64,000 nucleotides of DNA from Thalassovita sp. (GCA_029212905.1 JARGPB010000016.1:1-64000); one strand, 5' to 3'; shown: positions 44,689 through 54,206, numbered from the stretch's first letter. The notes: a model not told the origin generated them from the sequence alone. Program-made: numbers and translations.

Positions 44689-45237
44689 ATGGCACGCCCG
44701 TCTACCTATGGGATTTTTTGGTCTTGGGCTTTGGCGGCTCAGGCGTTTCACCGCTCTTGGGACAGGGCGGTTTTCCGCGCGGTGCTGCCATTTTTCATGC
44801 TGCTCTCGACCGCTGTGCACGCCAACACCGTCCTGGTCATCGGGGACGATCACGGCGGCAAGGTTTCGGACCGTCAGCGCCAGATCGCCCGGATCAAGCA
44901 ACAACAACAAAAGGTCGAAATCCGGGGCACGCACTGCCTGTCGTCGTGCACCATGTTCTTGGCGCTGCCTGATGTGTGCGTGCACCCGGACACGATCTTT
45001 GGCTTTCATGGGCCCACCGATTTTGGCGCGCCTTTGTTACCGCAACAGTTCGAGCATTGGTCCCAGATCATCGCCAGCCACTATCCCCCTGCCCTGCGTC
45101 GTTGGTATCTACAGACCGCACGGCACCGGCTGACCGGATATTACAACATGACAGGTCACCAGATTGCCGCCCATCGCATAGATCTGTGCGCAGGGCCGCA
45201 GGTTCTGCCGGCCGGTTCGGAAACCTACACCCCCTAG
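44689..45237 (+). CDS. Secreted ClpP-like (COG3904-type) protein, copy 2
   Basis: 182 residues with a signal peptide ending in LLSTAVHA (near residue 45). The core matches copy 1: KVEIRGTHCLSSCTMFLALPDVCVHP, FGFHGPTDFG, FEHWSQIIASHYP and a TGHQIAAHRI end. A start at an internal ATG nearer the signal peptide is possible. It lies only 6 bases before the cupin gene, so these may be read together. Confidence 0.65.
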   Translation: MARPSTYGIFWSWALAAQAFHRSWDRAVFRAVLPFFMLLSTAVHANTVLVIGDDHGGKVSDRQRQIARIKQQQQKVEIRGTHCLSSCTMFLALPDVCVHPDTIFGFHGPTDFGAPLLPQQFEHWSQIIASHYPPALRRWYLQTARHRLTGYYNMTGHQIAAHRIDLCAGPQVLPAGSETYTP

Positions 45238-45243
45238 GCCACC

Positions 45244-45675
45244 ATGACTCCTGACCAGATTATCCAGCACCTGAACCTGATCCCCCATCCCGAAGGCGGC
45301 CATTACCGTCAAACCTGGGTCGAATCCCCCACCCATGGCGACCGTCCGGCTGGTACCTGCATCTATTTCCTGCTTCAGGCCAACGAGCTCAGCCACTGGC
45401 ACCGCGTCGATGCCACCGAGATCTGGCATTTCTACGCCGGTGCGCCGCTGATCCTGTCCCTGTCGGCCAGCGACTCAGGCCCGGCAATTGCGCACCGTTT
45501 AGGCCCGGATCTGGCCGCCGGAGAGTCCCCCCAGCTGATCGTGCCCGCGGATCACTGGCAATCGGCCCGCTCGACCGGGGCCTGGACGCTGGTTGGCTGC
45601 ACGGTTTCCCCCGGATTTCAGTTCCAGGGCTTCACCCTGGCCGCTCCGGGCTTCGAAATCCCGCAATTGACGTGA
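45244..45675 (+). CDS. Cupin domain protein (DUF985)
   Basis: 143 residues of a single cupin fold: HPEGGHYRQTW, the first metal box SHWHRVDATEIWHFYAG with its His and Glu residues, and the second box WTLVGCTVSPGFQFQGF. Members of DUF985 bind a metal; a sugar-epimerase-like role has been proposed for some, without proof. Ends the cluster that started after eno. Confidence 0.85.
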   Translation: MTPDQIIQHLNLIPHPEGGHYRQTWVESPTHGDRPAGTCIYFLLQANELSHWHRVDATEIWHFYAGAPLILSLSASDSGPAIAHRLGPDLAAGESPQLIVPADHWQSARSTGAWTLVGCTVSPGFQFQGFTLAAPGFEIPQLT

Positions 45676-45844
45676 CGTTATTGCAATTTACGTAACACGA
45701 ATGAAGGTAAATAGGCCTAGCGTGAACATAGCCTGTCTAACAGGCTCTTAATGCCGCCACGTTGTGTTTTCGGCGGCAACCTCTGGCCGGACTTTTAAAG
45801 TTTTGGTGTTGCAAGTCACAACCGGCCAGGGGCACTTTGCGTAG
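45676..45844. other. Non-coding gap with an inverted repeat
   Basis: 169 bases between the cupin gene and the converging pgl. It contains two GC-rich inverted repeats: GCCGCC/GGCGGC at about 45753-45777 and CTGGCCGG/CCGGCCAG at 45783-45790 and 45822-45829 around a 31-base loop with a palindrome ACTTTTAAAGT. No T-run follows either, so a structured 3' end is likelier than a classic terminator. Confidence 0.4.
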
Positions 45845-46516
45845 TCAAGCCGCCCAGTGCACCACCGCATTTTCCAATACCGCCGCGATCGGCGCCTGCG
45901 CGGTCGGCAGGCCCTGCGCGCGCTCCAGCGCGTCGCGTTTGTCCTGTCCCGTGATCACCACATGCAGCGACAGCGCCTCGCGCAGCACACGCGCGCTTAG
46001 CGTGACGCGGGTGTCGGGCTGGCCGTCGATCCGCATGGGCACCAGCGTTGGGGCGTCCTCGGCCAGCGCCTGGTCCAGCTTGTCAGCGCCCGGAAACAAG
46101 GACGCCGTGTGCATGTCGCCCCCCATCCCCAACAGCCCGACCGAGATCGGCAGATAGGGGCGGATCACCTGTTCCATCTGGCCCAGCACCAGCTCGGGCT
46201 GGGCGGCGGGCGCGTACATCGGCAGCAGATGCGCCCCGGCGGCGCGCCCCACCAACAGCCGCTCGGCCAGCAGGCGCGTGTTGGACCGGGGATGGCGTTC
46301 ATGCACCCAACGCTCATCGCTCAGCAACACATTGACCCGCGACCAGTCCAGATCCGCCGCACAAAGCGCATCAAAGATCGGCCCCGGCGTCGTTCCCCCC
46401 GGCACCATCAGCGTGGCGCGGTCCTCGTGTGTCAACGCGGCGACCAGCTCTCCGGCCAGGGTCGAGGCCAGGTCCATCATCATCATATCGCGGTCGGGGT
46501 ATTCCAGCAGTTTCAT
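45845..46516 (-). CDS. pgl: 6-phosphogluconolactonase
   Basis: Hydrolyses the lactone made by Zwf in the oxidative pentose phosphate and Entner-Doudoroff routes. 223 residues, glucosamine-6-phosphate isomerase fold: LMVPGGTTPGPIFDALC, VLLSDERWV and LLGMGGDMHTASLFPG, all conserved. ATG 46516 is chosen because its ATGA overlaps the zwf stop; the frame is open for six more codons inside zwf. Confidence 0.95.
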   Translation of the reverse strand: MKLLEYPDRDMMMMDLASTLAGELVAALTHEDRATLMVPGGTTPGPIFDALCAADLDWSRVNVLLSDERWVHERHPRSNTRLLAERLLVGRAAGAHLLPMYAPAAQPELVLGQMEQVIRPYLPISVGLLGMGGDMHTASLFPGADKLDQALAEDAPTLVPMRIDGQPDTRVTLSARVLREALSLHVVITGQDKRDALERAQGLPTAQAPIAAVLENAVVHWAA

Positions 46517-47970
46517 ACGCGAATGTCCCGCCATTTGCGCCCGTCCTGGTGCATCAAGGCCAGCGCCTCGTCCGGGCCCGAACTGCCGCTTTCATAGGGG
46601 ATCGGCTTGTCGCCCCGCGACTCCCATCCGGCGATGATCGGGTCGGTCCAGGCCCAGGCGGCCTCGACCTCGTCACCACGCATGAACAGGGTCTGGTTGC
46701 CCCGCACCACGTCCATGATCAACCGCTCATAGGCGTCGGGGATGTCCTCTCCATCGGGGCCCAGCGCCTCAGAGAAGGTCATGTCCAACGGCACATCCAC
46801 CAGGCGCATCCCGCCCGGCCCCGGTTCCTTGATCGTGACGTCCAGATCAATACCTTCGTTCGGTTGCAGCCGGATCGTCAGGATATTGCGGTGCCGCCCG
46901 CTGTCCTCGGTGAAAATGTTATGGGGGGCTTCCTTGAACACCACGGCGATTTCGCTGGTGCGCGCCTTCAGCCGTTTGCCCGTCCGCAAATAGATCGGTG
47001 TACCCGCCCAGCGCCAGTTGATCACATGCACCTTCAGCGCGACAAAGCTCTCGGTCAGGGATTTGGGGTTCTCGACATGCTCCAGATAGTCGGGCTTGTC
47101 CGCGTCCGCCAGGTATTGCCCCCGCACGATCTGGCTTGGCTCCATTTCCCCCAGGGCGCGGATCACCTTCAGCTTTTCGTCGCGCACGGCGTCCGGGTCG
47201 AATTTCGCCGGAGGCTCCATCGCGATCAGGCACAGCAGTTGCATCAGGTGGTTCTGCACCATGTCCCGCATCGCGCCCGAGCGATCGTAATATTCACCCC
47301 GCCCGCCGACACCGACGGTTTCGGCCACGGTGATCTGGATGTGATCCACGTATTGGCTGTTCCACAGCGGCTCAAACAGCATATTCCCGAACCGGATCGC
47401 CATCAGGTTCTGGACGGTTTCCTTGCCCAGATAGTGGTCGATCCGATAGATTTGGCTTTCGTCGAAATGGTCCGCCAGCGCGGCGTTCAGCACCTTGGCC
47501 GACTCCAGATCGCGCCCAAAGGGTTTTTCCACCACGATCCGCGTGTCGCTGTCGGCCATGCCATATTGATGCAGCCGCGCCGCCAGATCCCCGAACAGGC
47601 TGGGCCCAACCGAGAAATAGAACGCCCGCACCCGACCGGGGTGCATTTTCGCGGCCAGTGTCTCCCAGCCGTCGTCGCCCCGCGCATCCAGCGTCACATA
47701 GGACAGGATTTCCTGGAATCGCTTGATCGTGCCCGGCTCACAGCCCTGATGGTCGCTGTTGAACTCGATCAAGGCCTCGGCCACAAAGGCGCGATATTCC
47801 ACGTCGTCCATGTCGGCCCGCGCGGCCCCGATGATCCGCGTTTCCTCCTCCATCTGGCCGGCACAAAAGCGCCGGAACAGGGCGGGCAGGATTTTACGCC
47901 GGGCCAGATCGCCCGTTCCGCCAAAAACCACCAGATCAAACGGATCAACAGGTATGATGCGCGATACCAT
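46513..47970 (-). CDS. zwf: Glucose-6-phosphate 1-dehydrogenase
   Basis: Oxidises glucose-6-phosphate to 6-phosphogluconolactone with NADP+ or NAD+. 485 residues from ATG 47970 (MVSRIIPVDP) with GAGGA upstream; the further open frame to 48051 is not supported. Motifs: FGGTGDLARRK nucleotide-binding loop and the active site RIDHYLGKETVQNLM. Forms an operon with pgl; edd and eda are not in view. Confidence 0.96.
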   Translation of the reverse strand: MVSRIIPVDPFDLVVFGGTGDLARRKILPALFRRFCAGQMEEETRIIGAARADMDDVEYRAFVAEALIEFNSDHQGCEPGTIKRFQEILSYVTLDARGDDGWETLAAKMHPGRVRAFYFSVGPSLFGDLAARLHQYGMADSDTRIVVEKPFGRDLESAKVLNAALADHFDESQIYRIDHYLGKETVQNLMAIRFGNMLFEPLWNSQYVDHIQITVAETVGVGGRGEYYDRSGAMRDMVQNHLMQLLCLIAMEPPAKFDPDAVRDEKLKVIRALGEMEPSQIVRGQYLADADKPDYLEHVENPKSLTESFVALKVHVINWRWAGTPIYLRTGKRLKARTSEIAVVFKEAPHNIFTEDSGRHRNILTIRLQPNEGIDLDVTIKEPGPGGMRLVDVPLDMTFSEALGPDGEDIPDAYERLIMDVVRGNQTLFMRGDEVEAAWAWTDPIIAGWESRGDKPIPYESGSSGPDEALALMHQDGRKWRDIRV

Positions 47971-48134
47971 CGCAAGTCCTCGCTGTTCAGAGCCCGATTT
48001 TATATCGGAGGGTCGCTCTGTCCTATGTCTAGCACGTCCCAACGGGTTCACAATGGCGTCAGGCGCGAAAGCAGCGCTTCCTTCGCTCTGTCCGCCGCAC
48101 TAGCGTGCAGAACGAACACACGAACGGGGCGGTC

Positions 48135-49088
48135 ATGAAAGATCACAGCGCAGACATCGCAAATATCGGAAAGTTTCAGGATCCGCAGGTCACTGCCGAT
48201 GGGCAGACCCGTGCGACCGTTGCGCTCAGCAATCCCGAAACGCTGTGGTTCAATACCGGCACCCTGTGCAACATCACCTGCGCGAATTGCTATATCGACA
48301 GCTCTCCGACCAATGATGCGCTGGTCTATCTGACCCCCCCCGAGGTCGCCGACTATCTGGCGCAGGTCAAACAGCGCGCCTGGCCCCTGCGCGAGATCGG
48401 CTTTACCGGCGGCGAACCCTTCATGAATCCCCAGATCATCGACATGGCCCGCCTGTCGCTGGAGGCCGGATTCGAGGTGCTGATCCTCACCAATGCCATG
48501 CTCCCGATGATGCGCCCCACCATGCGGCAGGGCATTACCGACCTGAACGCCGCCTTCCCCGGCAAGCTGACCCTGCGCGTGTCGCTGGATCACTGGGACG
48601 AAACCCGCCACGACGCCGAGCGCGGCACCGGAAGCTTTGCCAAATCCCTAAAAGGCATGGATTTCCTGCGGGATGCGGCCGTCCCCATGGCCGTCGCAGG
48701 CCGGGCGCTCTGGCACGAAAGCGACGCCGCCGCGCGCGACGGCTACCGCCAGCTGTTTGCGCGGCGTGGGTATCAGATTGATGCGGGCAACCCCGGTCAG
48801 ACCGTGCTGTTCCCTGAAATGGACATGACCGCCGAGGTCCCCGAGATCACCACCGCCTGCTGGGGTATTCTGGATAAATCCCCCAAGGACGTGATGTGTT
48901 CCTCGTCCCGCATGGTGGTCAAACGCAAAGGCGCCGACCGCCCCACCGTTTTGGCCTGCACCCTGCTGGCCTATGACGCCCAGTTCGAACTGGGCGAAAC
49001 CCTGGCCGAGGCCGAACGAGACGTCGCCCTGAACCATCCCCATTGCGCCAAGTTCTGCGTGCTGGGCGGGGCCAGCTGTTCCGCCTGA
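48135..49088 (+). CDS. Radical SAM protein with extra C-terminal cysteines
   Basis: 317 residues from ATG 48135. The radical SAM cluster motif CNITCANCY (CxxxCxxC) lies near residue 48, followed by GFTGGEPF. The C-terminal third has five or more further cysteines (ACWG, VMCSSS, ACTLL, CAKFC, ASCSA), enough for an auxiliary iron-sulfur cluster as in SPASM or twitch domains. No precursor peptide or partner enzyme is adjacent. Substrate unknown. A GTG 48105 is in frame but has no better ribosome binding site. Confidence 0.85.
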   Translation: MKDHSADIANIGKFQDPQVTADGQTRATVALSNPETLWFNTGTLCNITCANCYIDSSPTNDALVYLTPPEVADYLAQVKQRAWPLREIGFTGGEPFMNPQIIDMARLSLEAGFEVLILTNAMLPMMRPTMRQGITDLNAAFPGKLTLRVSLDHWDETRHDAERGTGSFAKSLKGMDFLRDAAVPMAVAGRALWHESDAAARDGYRQLFARRGYQIDAGNPGQTVLFPEMDMTAEVPEITTACWGILDKSPKDVMCSSSRMVVKRKGADRPTVLACTLLAYDAQFELGETLAEAERDVALNHPHCAKFCVLGGASCSA

Positions 49089-49094
49089 CGCCCG

Positions 49095-50198
49095 CTAAAG
49101 ATACTCTGGCGTCGAGATTTCCCCACCACCGACCAGCGCACGCACCCCTGTGGTGCTGGGGCACGACGTCGGCAGGCCCTGCTGAACCCGCGCCGCCAGA
49201 AACGCGAATGCCTGCGCCTCCAGCATATCGCCATCCAGCCCGACCTCTTCGACCGGGCGCACCGGGCAATCCAGCCCCACTTGCAACATTTCCATCATCA
49301 CCGGGTTATGACGCCCGCCACCTGTGACCAGCATTTGGTGCGGCGGCGACGGGCAGTGCTCCATCGCCTGCATCACCGAGGCCGCTGCCATGCCCGTCAT
49401 CGTCGCGGCCGCATCGGCGTCGTTCAGTTCCCGCACCAAATCCAGCATGTCCGCAAAGGCGTCTCGGTCCAGCGATTTGGGCGGCATCCTGCGGAAATAT
49501 ATATCGTCCAGGAACAGCTCCAGCGCGCCCGCGACGACCTCTCCTTGAGCGGCCAGCGCCCCGTTGCGATCAAACGGCAGGTCGCGGCGCTCGATCATCA
49601 GATCGTTCAGCGGCGCATTCGCCGGCCCCGTATCAAACGCCAGCAAGGCACCGGGGGCGTCGGGCGTCGGCTTGGACGGGTCCACCCATGTCAGGTTCCC
49701 CACCCCTCCGAGGTTCAGAAAACACACAGGCTCTGTCGCGCCGATCCATTTCGCGCAGGCAAAGTGGTAAAACGGCGCCAAAGGCGCGCCCTGCCCGCCC
49801 AGCCGCACATCACTGCTGCGGAAATCCCACACCACAGGGATGCGCAGCGCTTGCGCCAGACGCGCGCCATCGCCCGCCTGATGGGTGCCGCGATTGTCCG
49901 GGTCATGCGCCAGGGTCTGGCCGTGAAACCCGATCAGCGCCGCGCCCCCGATGCTGGCCAGCAGCTCCAGATGCGCCTCTTCAACCAGAGTGGCGGCCTC
50001 GGCCACGCCGTCCTGTCCGGGCCATTTGCCCAACGCCCCCCGCAGCACGGCCTGCTCGTCCGGCGTATAGGCCCGATACCCGCTGTCGCCAAAATCCAGA
50101 ATGCGATGCCCGTCCGTCAGGATCATCGCCGCATCCACCCCATCCAAAGAGGTGCCCGACATCGTCCCCAAGACCCATTGTGGCTGCGTATTTTTCAT
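49095..50198 (-). CDS. anmK: Anhydro-N-acetylmuramic acid kinase
   Basis: Converts 1,6-anhydro-MurNAc, released in cell-wall turnover, into MurNAc-6-phosphate with ATP. 367 residues. The family start LGTMSGTSLDGVDAAMI is present (phosphate loop), then GFHGQTLAHDP, FLNLGGVGNLTWV, FDTGPANAPLNDLM and VTGGGRHNPVMM. Divergent from tyrS across 83 bases, a common arrangement. Confidence 0.96.
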   Translation of the reverse strand: MKNTQPQWVLGTMSGTSLDGVDAAMILTDGHRILDFGDSGYRAYTPDEQAVLRGALGKWPGQDGVAEAATLVEEAHLELLASIGGAALIGFHGQTLAHDPDNRGTHQAGDGARLAQALRIPVVWDFRSSDVRLGGQGAPLAPFYHFACAKWIGATEPVCFLNLGGVGNLTWVDPSKPTPDAPGALLAFDTGPANAPLNDLMIERRDLPFDRNGALAAQGEVVAGALELFLDDIYFRRMPPKSLDRDAFADMLDLVRELNDADAAATMTGMAAASVMQAMEHCPSPPHQMLVTGGGRHNPVMMEMLQVGLDCPVRPVEEVGLDGDMLEAQAFAFLAARVQQGLPTSCPSTTGVRALVGGGEISTPEYL

Positions 50199-50281
50199 GC
50201 CCCATCCCTGCGGAAAACCGGTTTCGCTTATGCGTAATGCACACTATACAGTGCCGCGCAACGCTCAATAGGGACAAAACG

Positions 50282-51535
50282 ATGACCTACCACCCAAAAT
50301 CGGACTTCATGACCGTCATGATGCAACGCGGATTCATCGCGGATTGCACCGATTATCAAGGCCTGGACGAGGCATTGGTGAGTGGGGTCGTCCCGGCCTA
50401 TATCGGCTTTGATGCCACGGCGAAATCGCTGCATGTGGGCAGCCTGATCCAGATCATGATGCTGCGCTGGCTGCAAAAGACCGGCCACCAGCCGATTACC
50501 CTGATGGGCGGCGGCACCACCAAGGTGGGCGACCCCTCGTTCCGCGCCGATGAACGCCCCCTGCTGACCCCCGATCAGATCGACGACAACATCGCCGGGA
50601 TCAAACGCGTCTTTGCCAAATACCTGGACTATGACAAACCCGGCAACCCGGCCATGATGCGCAACAACGCCGAGTGGCTGGACGGTCTGAACTACCTGGA
50701 TTTCCTGCGCGACATCGGGCGGCATTTCAGCGTCAACCGGATGCTGTCCTTTGAATCCGTCAAATCGCGCCTGGACCGGGAACAATCTCTGTCCTTCCTG
50801 GAATTCAACTACATGATCCTCCAGGCCTATGATTTCCTGGAACTGAACCGCCGCTATGGCTGCCTGCTCCAGATGGGCGGCTCGGATCAGTGGGGCAATA
50901 TCGTTAACGGGATCGACCTGACCCGCCGCGTGCTGGACCATGAGATCTACGGCCTGACCTCGCCGCTGCTGACCACTTCGGACGGCAAGAAGATGGGCAA
51001 GTCCCTGAATGGCGCGATCTGGCTGAACGAGGAAATGCTCTCCCCCTACGAGTTCTGGCAGTTCTGGCGCAACACCACCGATGCCGATACCGGCCGCTTC
51101 CTCAAACTCTATACCGAGCTCCCGGTCGAGGAATGCGATCGTCTGGGCGCCCTCGAAGGGTCTGAAATCAACGCCGCAAAGATCATCCTCGCCAACGAGG
51201 TCACCACCCTGTGCCACGGCGCCCAGGCGGCGGCCGCGGCCGAACAGACCGCCCGCGAGGTCTTCGAGAAAGGCGGCGTCGGGGATGACCTGCCCACCGT
51301 CGAAATTCCGCGCGCCGATCTGGGCGACGGTCTGTCCATCGTGCAGGCCCTGGTGCGCTCGGGTCTGTCGAAATCCGGCAAGGACGCCAAGCGTCTGATC
51401 GCCGAGGGTGGCGCCAAGATCGACGACCAGCCTCTGGCCAATGCCGGGCTGATGCTGGATGCTGATGCGCTGTCCGCGCCGGTCAAACTTTCGGCCGGCA
51501 AAAAGCGTCACGCGCTGATCAAACTGGTGGATTAA
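50282..51535 (+). CDS. tyrS: Tyrosyl-tRNA synthetase
   Basis: Charges tRNA-Tyr. 417 residues. Class I signatures: the HIGH box as SLHVGSL near residue 50, the KMSKS loop as KKMGKS near residue 239, tyrosine recognition YMILQAYDF and GGSDQWGN. The C-terminal ~65 residues form an S4 RNA-binding domain (GLSKSGKDAKRLIAEGGAKIDDQ). ATG 50282. A GC hairpin follows. Confidence 0.97.
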   Translation: MTYHPKSDFMTVMMQRGFIADCTDYQGLDEALVSGVVPAYIGFDATAKSLHVGSLIQIMMLRWLQKTGHQPITLMGGGTTKVGDPSFRADERPLLTPDQIDDNIAGIKRVFAKYLDYDKPGNPAMMRNNAEWLDGLNYLDFLRDIGRHFSVNRMLSFESVKSRLDREQSLSFLEFNYMILQAYDFLELNRRYGCLLQMGGSDQWGNIVNGIDLTRRVLDHEIYGLTSPLLTTSDGKKMGKSLNGAIWLNEEMLSPYEFWQFWRNTTDADTGRFLKLYTELPVEECDRLGALEGSEINAAKIILANEVTTLCHGAQAAAAAEQTAREVFEKGGVGDDLPTVEIPRADLGDGLSIVQALVRSGLSKSGKDAKRLIAEGGAKIDDQPLANAGLMLDADALSAPVKLSAGKKRHALIKLVD

Positions 51536-51543
51536 GCTGCGGG

Positions 51544-51561
51544 TCCCCCCGCCTGGGGGGA
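51544..51561. terminator. GC hairpin after tyrS
   Basis: TCCCCCC/GGGGGGA with a GCCT loop, 9 bases after the tyrS stop and before the converging Lrp-family gene. No T-run, so only moderate support. Confidence 0.5.
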
Positions 51562-51608
51562 TCTGTCCCAAACGCTGGGGCAAATGGGGCCTTTTGTACC
51601 GAAATTTC

Positions 51609-52070
51609 TTACAGCGGCAGCGCCGTGGTTGATTTGATTTCTTCCATCGACAGCAGCGCGGTGACGTTGTGCACCTTCACTTCCTGGATCAGGGATTGAT
51701 AGAATTCGTCATAGGCCCGCGCGTTTTTGACCCGGACTTTGAGGATGTAATCAATGTCCCCCGCCAGCCGGTGCGCCTCTTGCACTTCTGCGCGATCTTG
51801 CAATGCTTTCAAGAACTTACGCTGCCATTCTGCTTCGTGCTCTGACGTGCGGATCAGCACAAAGAAACACGCATCGAACCCCAGCTTCTCCGAGTCCAGC
51901 ACGACGGTCTGCGGCCCCATCACGCCGGCCTCGCGCATTTTGCGGATTCGGTTCCAGACAGGTGTCTTCGACGACCCCACCTTCCGCGCAATTTCATCCA
52001 ACGACTGCCCCGCATCGCGTTGCAGCTCCACGAGGATTTTTCTATCCGTATCGTCCAACCGAACCGACAT
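51609..52070 (-). CDS. Lrp/AsnC family transcriptional regulator
   Basis: 153 residues: an N-terminal helix-turn-helix (LDDTDRKILVELQRDAGQSLDEIARKVGSSKTPVWNRIRKM) and a C-terminal RAM effector-binding domain with EAHRLAGDIDYILKV. The gene diverges from the sulfite-reduction operon across 166 bases; such regulators often control the divergent unit in response to an amino acid, so control of cys genes is a fair inference. GAGGGAAG precedes the start. Confidence 0.93.
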   Translation of the reverse strand: MSVRLDDTDRKILVELQRDAGQSLDEIARKVGSSKTPVWNRIRKMREAGVMGPQTVVLDSEKLGFDACFFVLIRTSEHEAEWQRKFLKALQDRAEVQEAHRLAGDIDYILKVRVKNARAYDEFYQSLIQEVKVHNVTALLSMEEIKSTTALPL

Positions 52071-52236
52071 TTTCTTCTTCCCTCATAATTTGGAACATTT
52101 CATTCAGCAGAGACCAGTCAGACCGACAATGTTCTTATTTGTTCCGACATATGGCGCAATGGGGGGAATATTTTCTATATTAGACCTTAAGTCAACCAAG
52201 CATTCGAAACGTTTTCCCAAGCAGAAGGACCTCCCG

Positions 52237-52539
52237 ATGCCCCGCCCCTTTACGCCCAAGGTGATCACCGCCAATGCCCTTCTCGAAGGGGATGTGGTTT
52301 ACTTTACCCAGGCCGACGGCTGGACCCGGCATCTGGCCGACGCCGAGCTGATCGACGACGAGGCGCATGCTCAGCTGCGTCTTTTGGATGCTGAACGTCA
52401 ACAAAATCAAGTGGTTGGCGTCTATCTGGCGGATGTGTCTGCGGGCCAGGACGGGCCGCAGCCCACGCATTTCCGAGAAGAGTTCCGCCGCACGGGGCCT
52501 TCGAATTATTTCCACGGCAAGCAAGCAGAGGTGGCGTGA
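52237..52539 (+). CDS. DUF2849 protein of the sulfite-reduction operon
   Basis: 100 residues, small and acidic, starting MPRPFTPKVITANALLEGDVVYFT. The family is typically encoded directly in front of sulfite reductase in alphaproteobacteria and has no known biochemical role. AAGGA precedes ATG 52237; its TGA overlaps the cysI ATG by one base, so the two are coupled. Confidence 0.88.
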   Translation: MPRPFTPKVITANALLEGDVVYFTQADGWTRHLADAELIDDEAHAQLRLLDAERQQNQVVGVYLADVSAGQDGPQPTHFREEFRRTGPSNYFHGKQAEVA

Positions 52540-54206
52540 TGTACAGCTACTCCGAATTTGATAGCGCCTTTCTGGCCGCCCGCAACGATCAGTTTCGCCG
52601 CCAGGTACAACGCCGGATCGACGGGTCGCTGACCGAAGAAGAGTTCCGCCCGCTGCGTTTGATGAACGGTCTGTACCTACAGCTGCACGCCTACATGCTG
52701 CGGGTCGCCATCCCCTATGGCACCCTATCTGGTGGCCAAATGCGGCAACTGGCCTTCATCGCGGACAAGTGGGACAAGGGCTATGGCCATTTCACCACGC
52801 GTCAGAACATCCAGTACAACTGGCCGAAACTGCCGGACGTGCCGGATATGCTGGACTCCCTGGCCGAGGTGAACATGCACGCGATTCAGACCTCCGGGAA
52901 CACCATCCGCAACGTGACCGCCGACCACTTTGCTGGCGCCGCCGCGGATGAGATCGCCGATCCGCGCCCCGTGGCCGAGCTGATCCGCCAATGGTCCACC
53001 GACCACCCGGAATTCCAGTTCCTCCCGCGTAAATTCAAGGTCGCCGTAACCGGGTCCGAAACCGACCGCGCCGTGACCCGCGCCCATGACATCGGGCTGC
53101 GGATGGTGCGCCGTGATGGCGCCGCGGGATTCGAGGTAATCGTCGGTGGTGGCCTGGGCCGCACCCCGGTTATTGGCAAGATTATCAATGACTTCCTGCC
53201 TCAAGAGGATCTGCTGCCGTACCTGGAATCCATCGTCTCGGTCTACAATCTGCTGGGACGTCGGGACAACAAATACAAAGCGCGGATCAAGATCACCGTG
53301 AACGAAAACGGGCTAGAGACCTATCGCGATCTGGTCGAAAAACGCTTTGCCGAGATCCGCCCACAGTTCAAAGGGATCGACCAGCAAATGCTGGCCGCAA
53401 TCGAGGCTCAGTTCGCGTCTCCGGCGTTCCGCACGGCGTCGCTGGATGGCTATCAGACCGCCTATGACGCCGACCCCGTTTTCCGCAGCTGGGCCGACAG
53501 CAATCTGGCGGCCCATAAGGCCGAAGGCTATGCGATTGTCACGGTATCGCTAAAGGCGCACGGGCAAACGCCGGGCGACGCCAGCAGCGATCAGATGCGT
53601 GTTCTTGCCGATCTGGCGGAAATCTATGGCCATAACGAACTGCGCATCAGTCACGAACAGAACGTGATCCTGCCGCATATCCACAAATCCGACCTGCCCG
53701 CGCTGCACGCCGCGCTGAAATCCGCAGGCTTGGCGACGGCCAACATCGGCCTGATCAGCGACATCATCGCCTGCCCCGGCATGGATTACTGCGCTCTGGC
53801 AACTGCACGCGCGATCCCCGTGGCACAGCAAATCGCCGAACGTTTCGACGCGCTGAAACTCGAGCACGAGGTCGGGCCGCTGAAGATCAAGATCTCGGGC
53901 TGCATCAACGCCTGCGGGCACCACCATGTCGGACATATCGGCATTCTGGGGCTGGACCGGGCGGGGGTCGAAAACTACCAGATCACCCTGGGTGGCGACG
54001 GCAGCGAGGACACCGTGATTGGTGAACGCGCGGGGCCGGGCTTTGCCTATGATGAAATCGTGGACGCGATCGAACGCATCATCCGCGCCTATCTGGAACA
54101 GCGTGACAGCCCCGAGGAAACCTTCTTGATGGCCTACCGTCGGCTTGGCTCTGCACCGTTCAAGGCCGCTCTTTACCCGGAGGCTGCGAGGAAAAATGCC
54201 GCTTGA
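52539..54206 (+). CDS. cysI: Sulfite reductase hemoprotein
   Basis: Siroheme and [4Fe-4S] enzyme that takes sulfite to sulfide with six electrons. 555 residues with two ferrite-reductase half repeats. The cluster cysteines are in CPGMDYCALATA and GCINACGHHHVGH (Cx5C ... Cx3C). ATG 52539 is preferred to the GTG three bases earlier because of the stop overlap with DUF2849. Neighbours cysH, DUF934 and a ferredoxin-NADP reductase complete the assimilatory route. Nitrite reductase is the main alternative, made unlikely by cysH. Confidence 0.93.
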   Translation: MYSYSEFDSAFLAARNDQFRRQVQRRIDGSLTEEEFRPLRLMNGLYLQLHAYMLRVAIPYGTLSGGQMRQLAFIADKWDKGYGHFTTRQNIQYNWPKLPDVPDMLDSLAEVNMHAIQTSGNTIRNVTADHFAGAAADEIADPRPVAELIRQWSTDHPEFQFLPRKFKVAVTGSETDRAVTRAHDIGLRMVRRDGAAGFEVIVGGGLGRTPVIGKIINDFLPQEDLLPYLESIVSVYNLLGRRDNKYKARIKITVNENGLETYRDLVEKRFAEIRPQFKGIDQQMLAAIEAQFASPAFRTASLDGYQTAYDADPVFRSWADSNLAAHKAEGYAIVTVSLKAHGQTPGDASSDQMRVLADLAEIYGHNELRISHEQNVILPHIHKSDLPALHAALKSAGLATANIGLISDIIACPGMDYCALATARAIPVAQQIAERFDALKLEHEVGPLKIKISGCINACGHHHVGHIGILGLDRAGVENYQITLGGDGSEDTVIGERAGPGFAYDEIVDAIERIIRAYLEQRDSPEETFLMAYRRLGSAPFKAALYPEAARKNAA

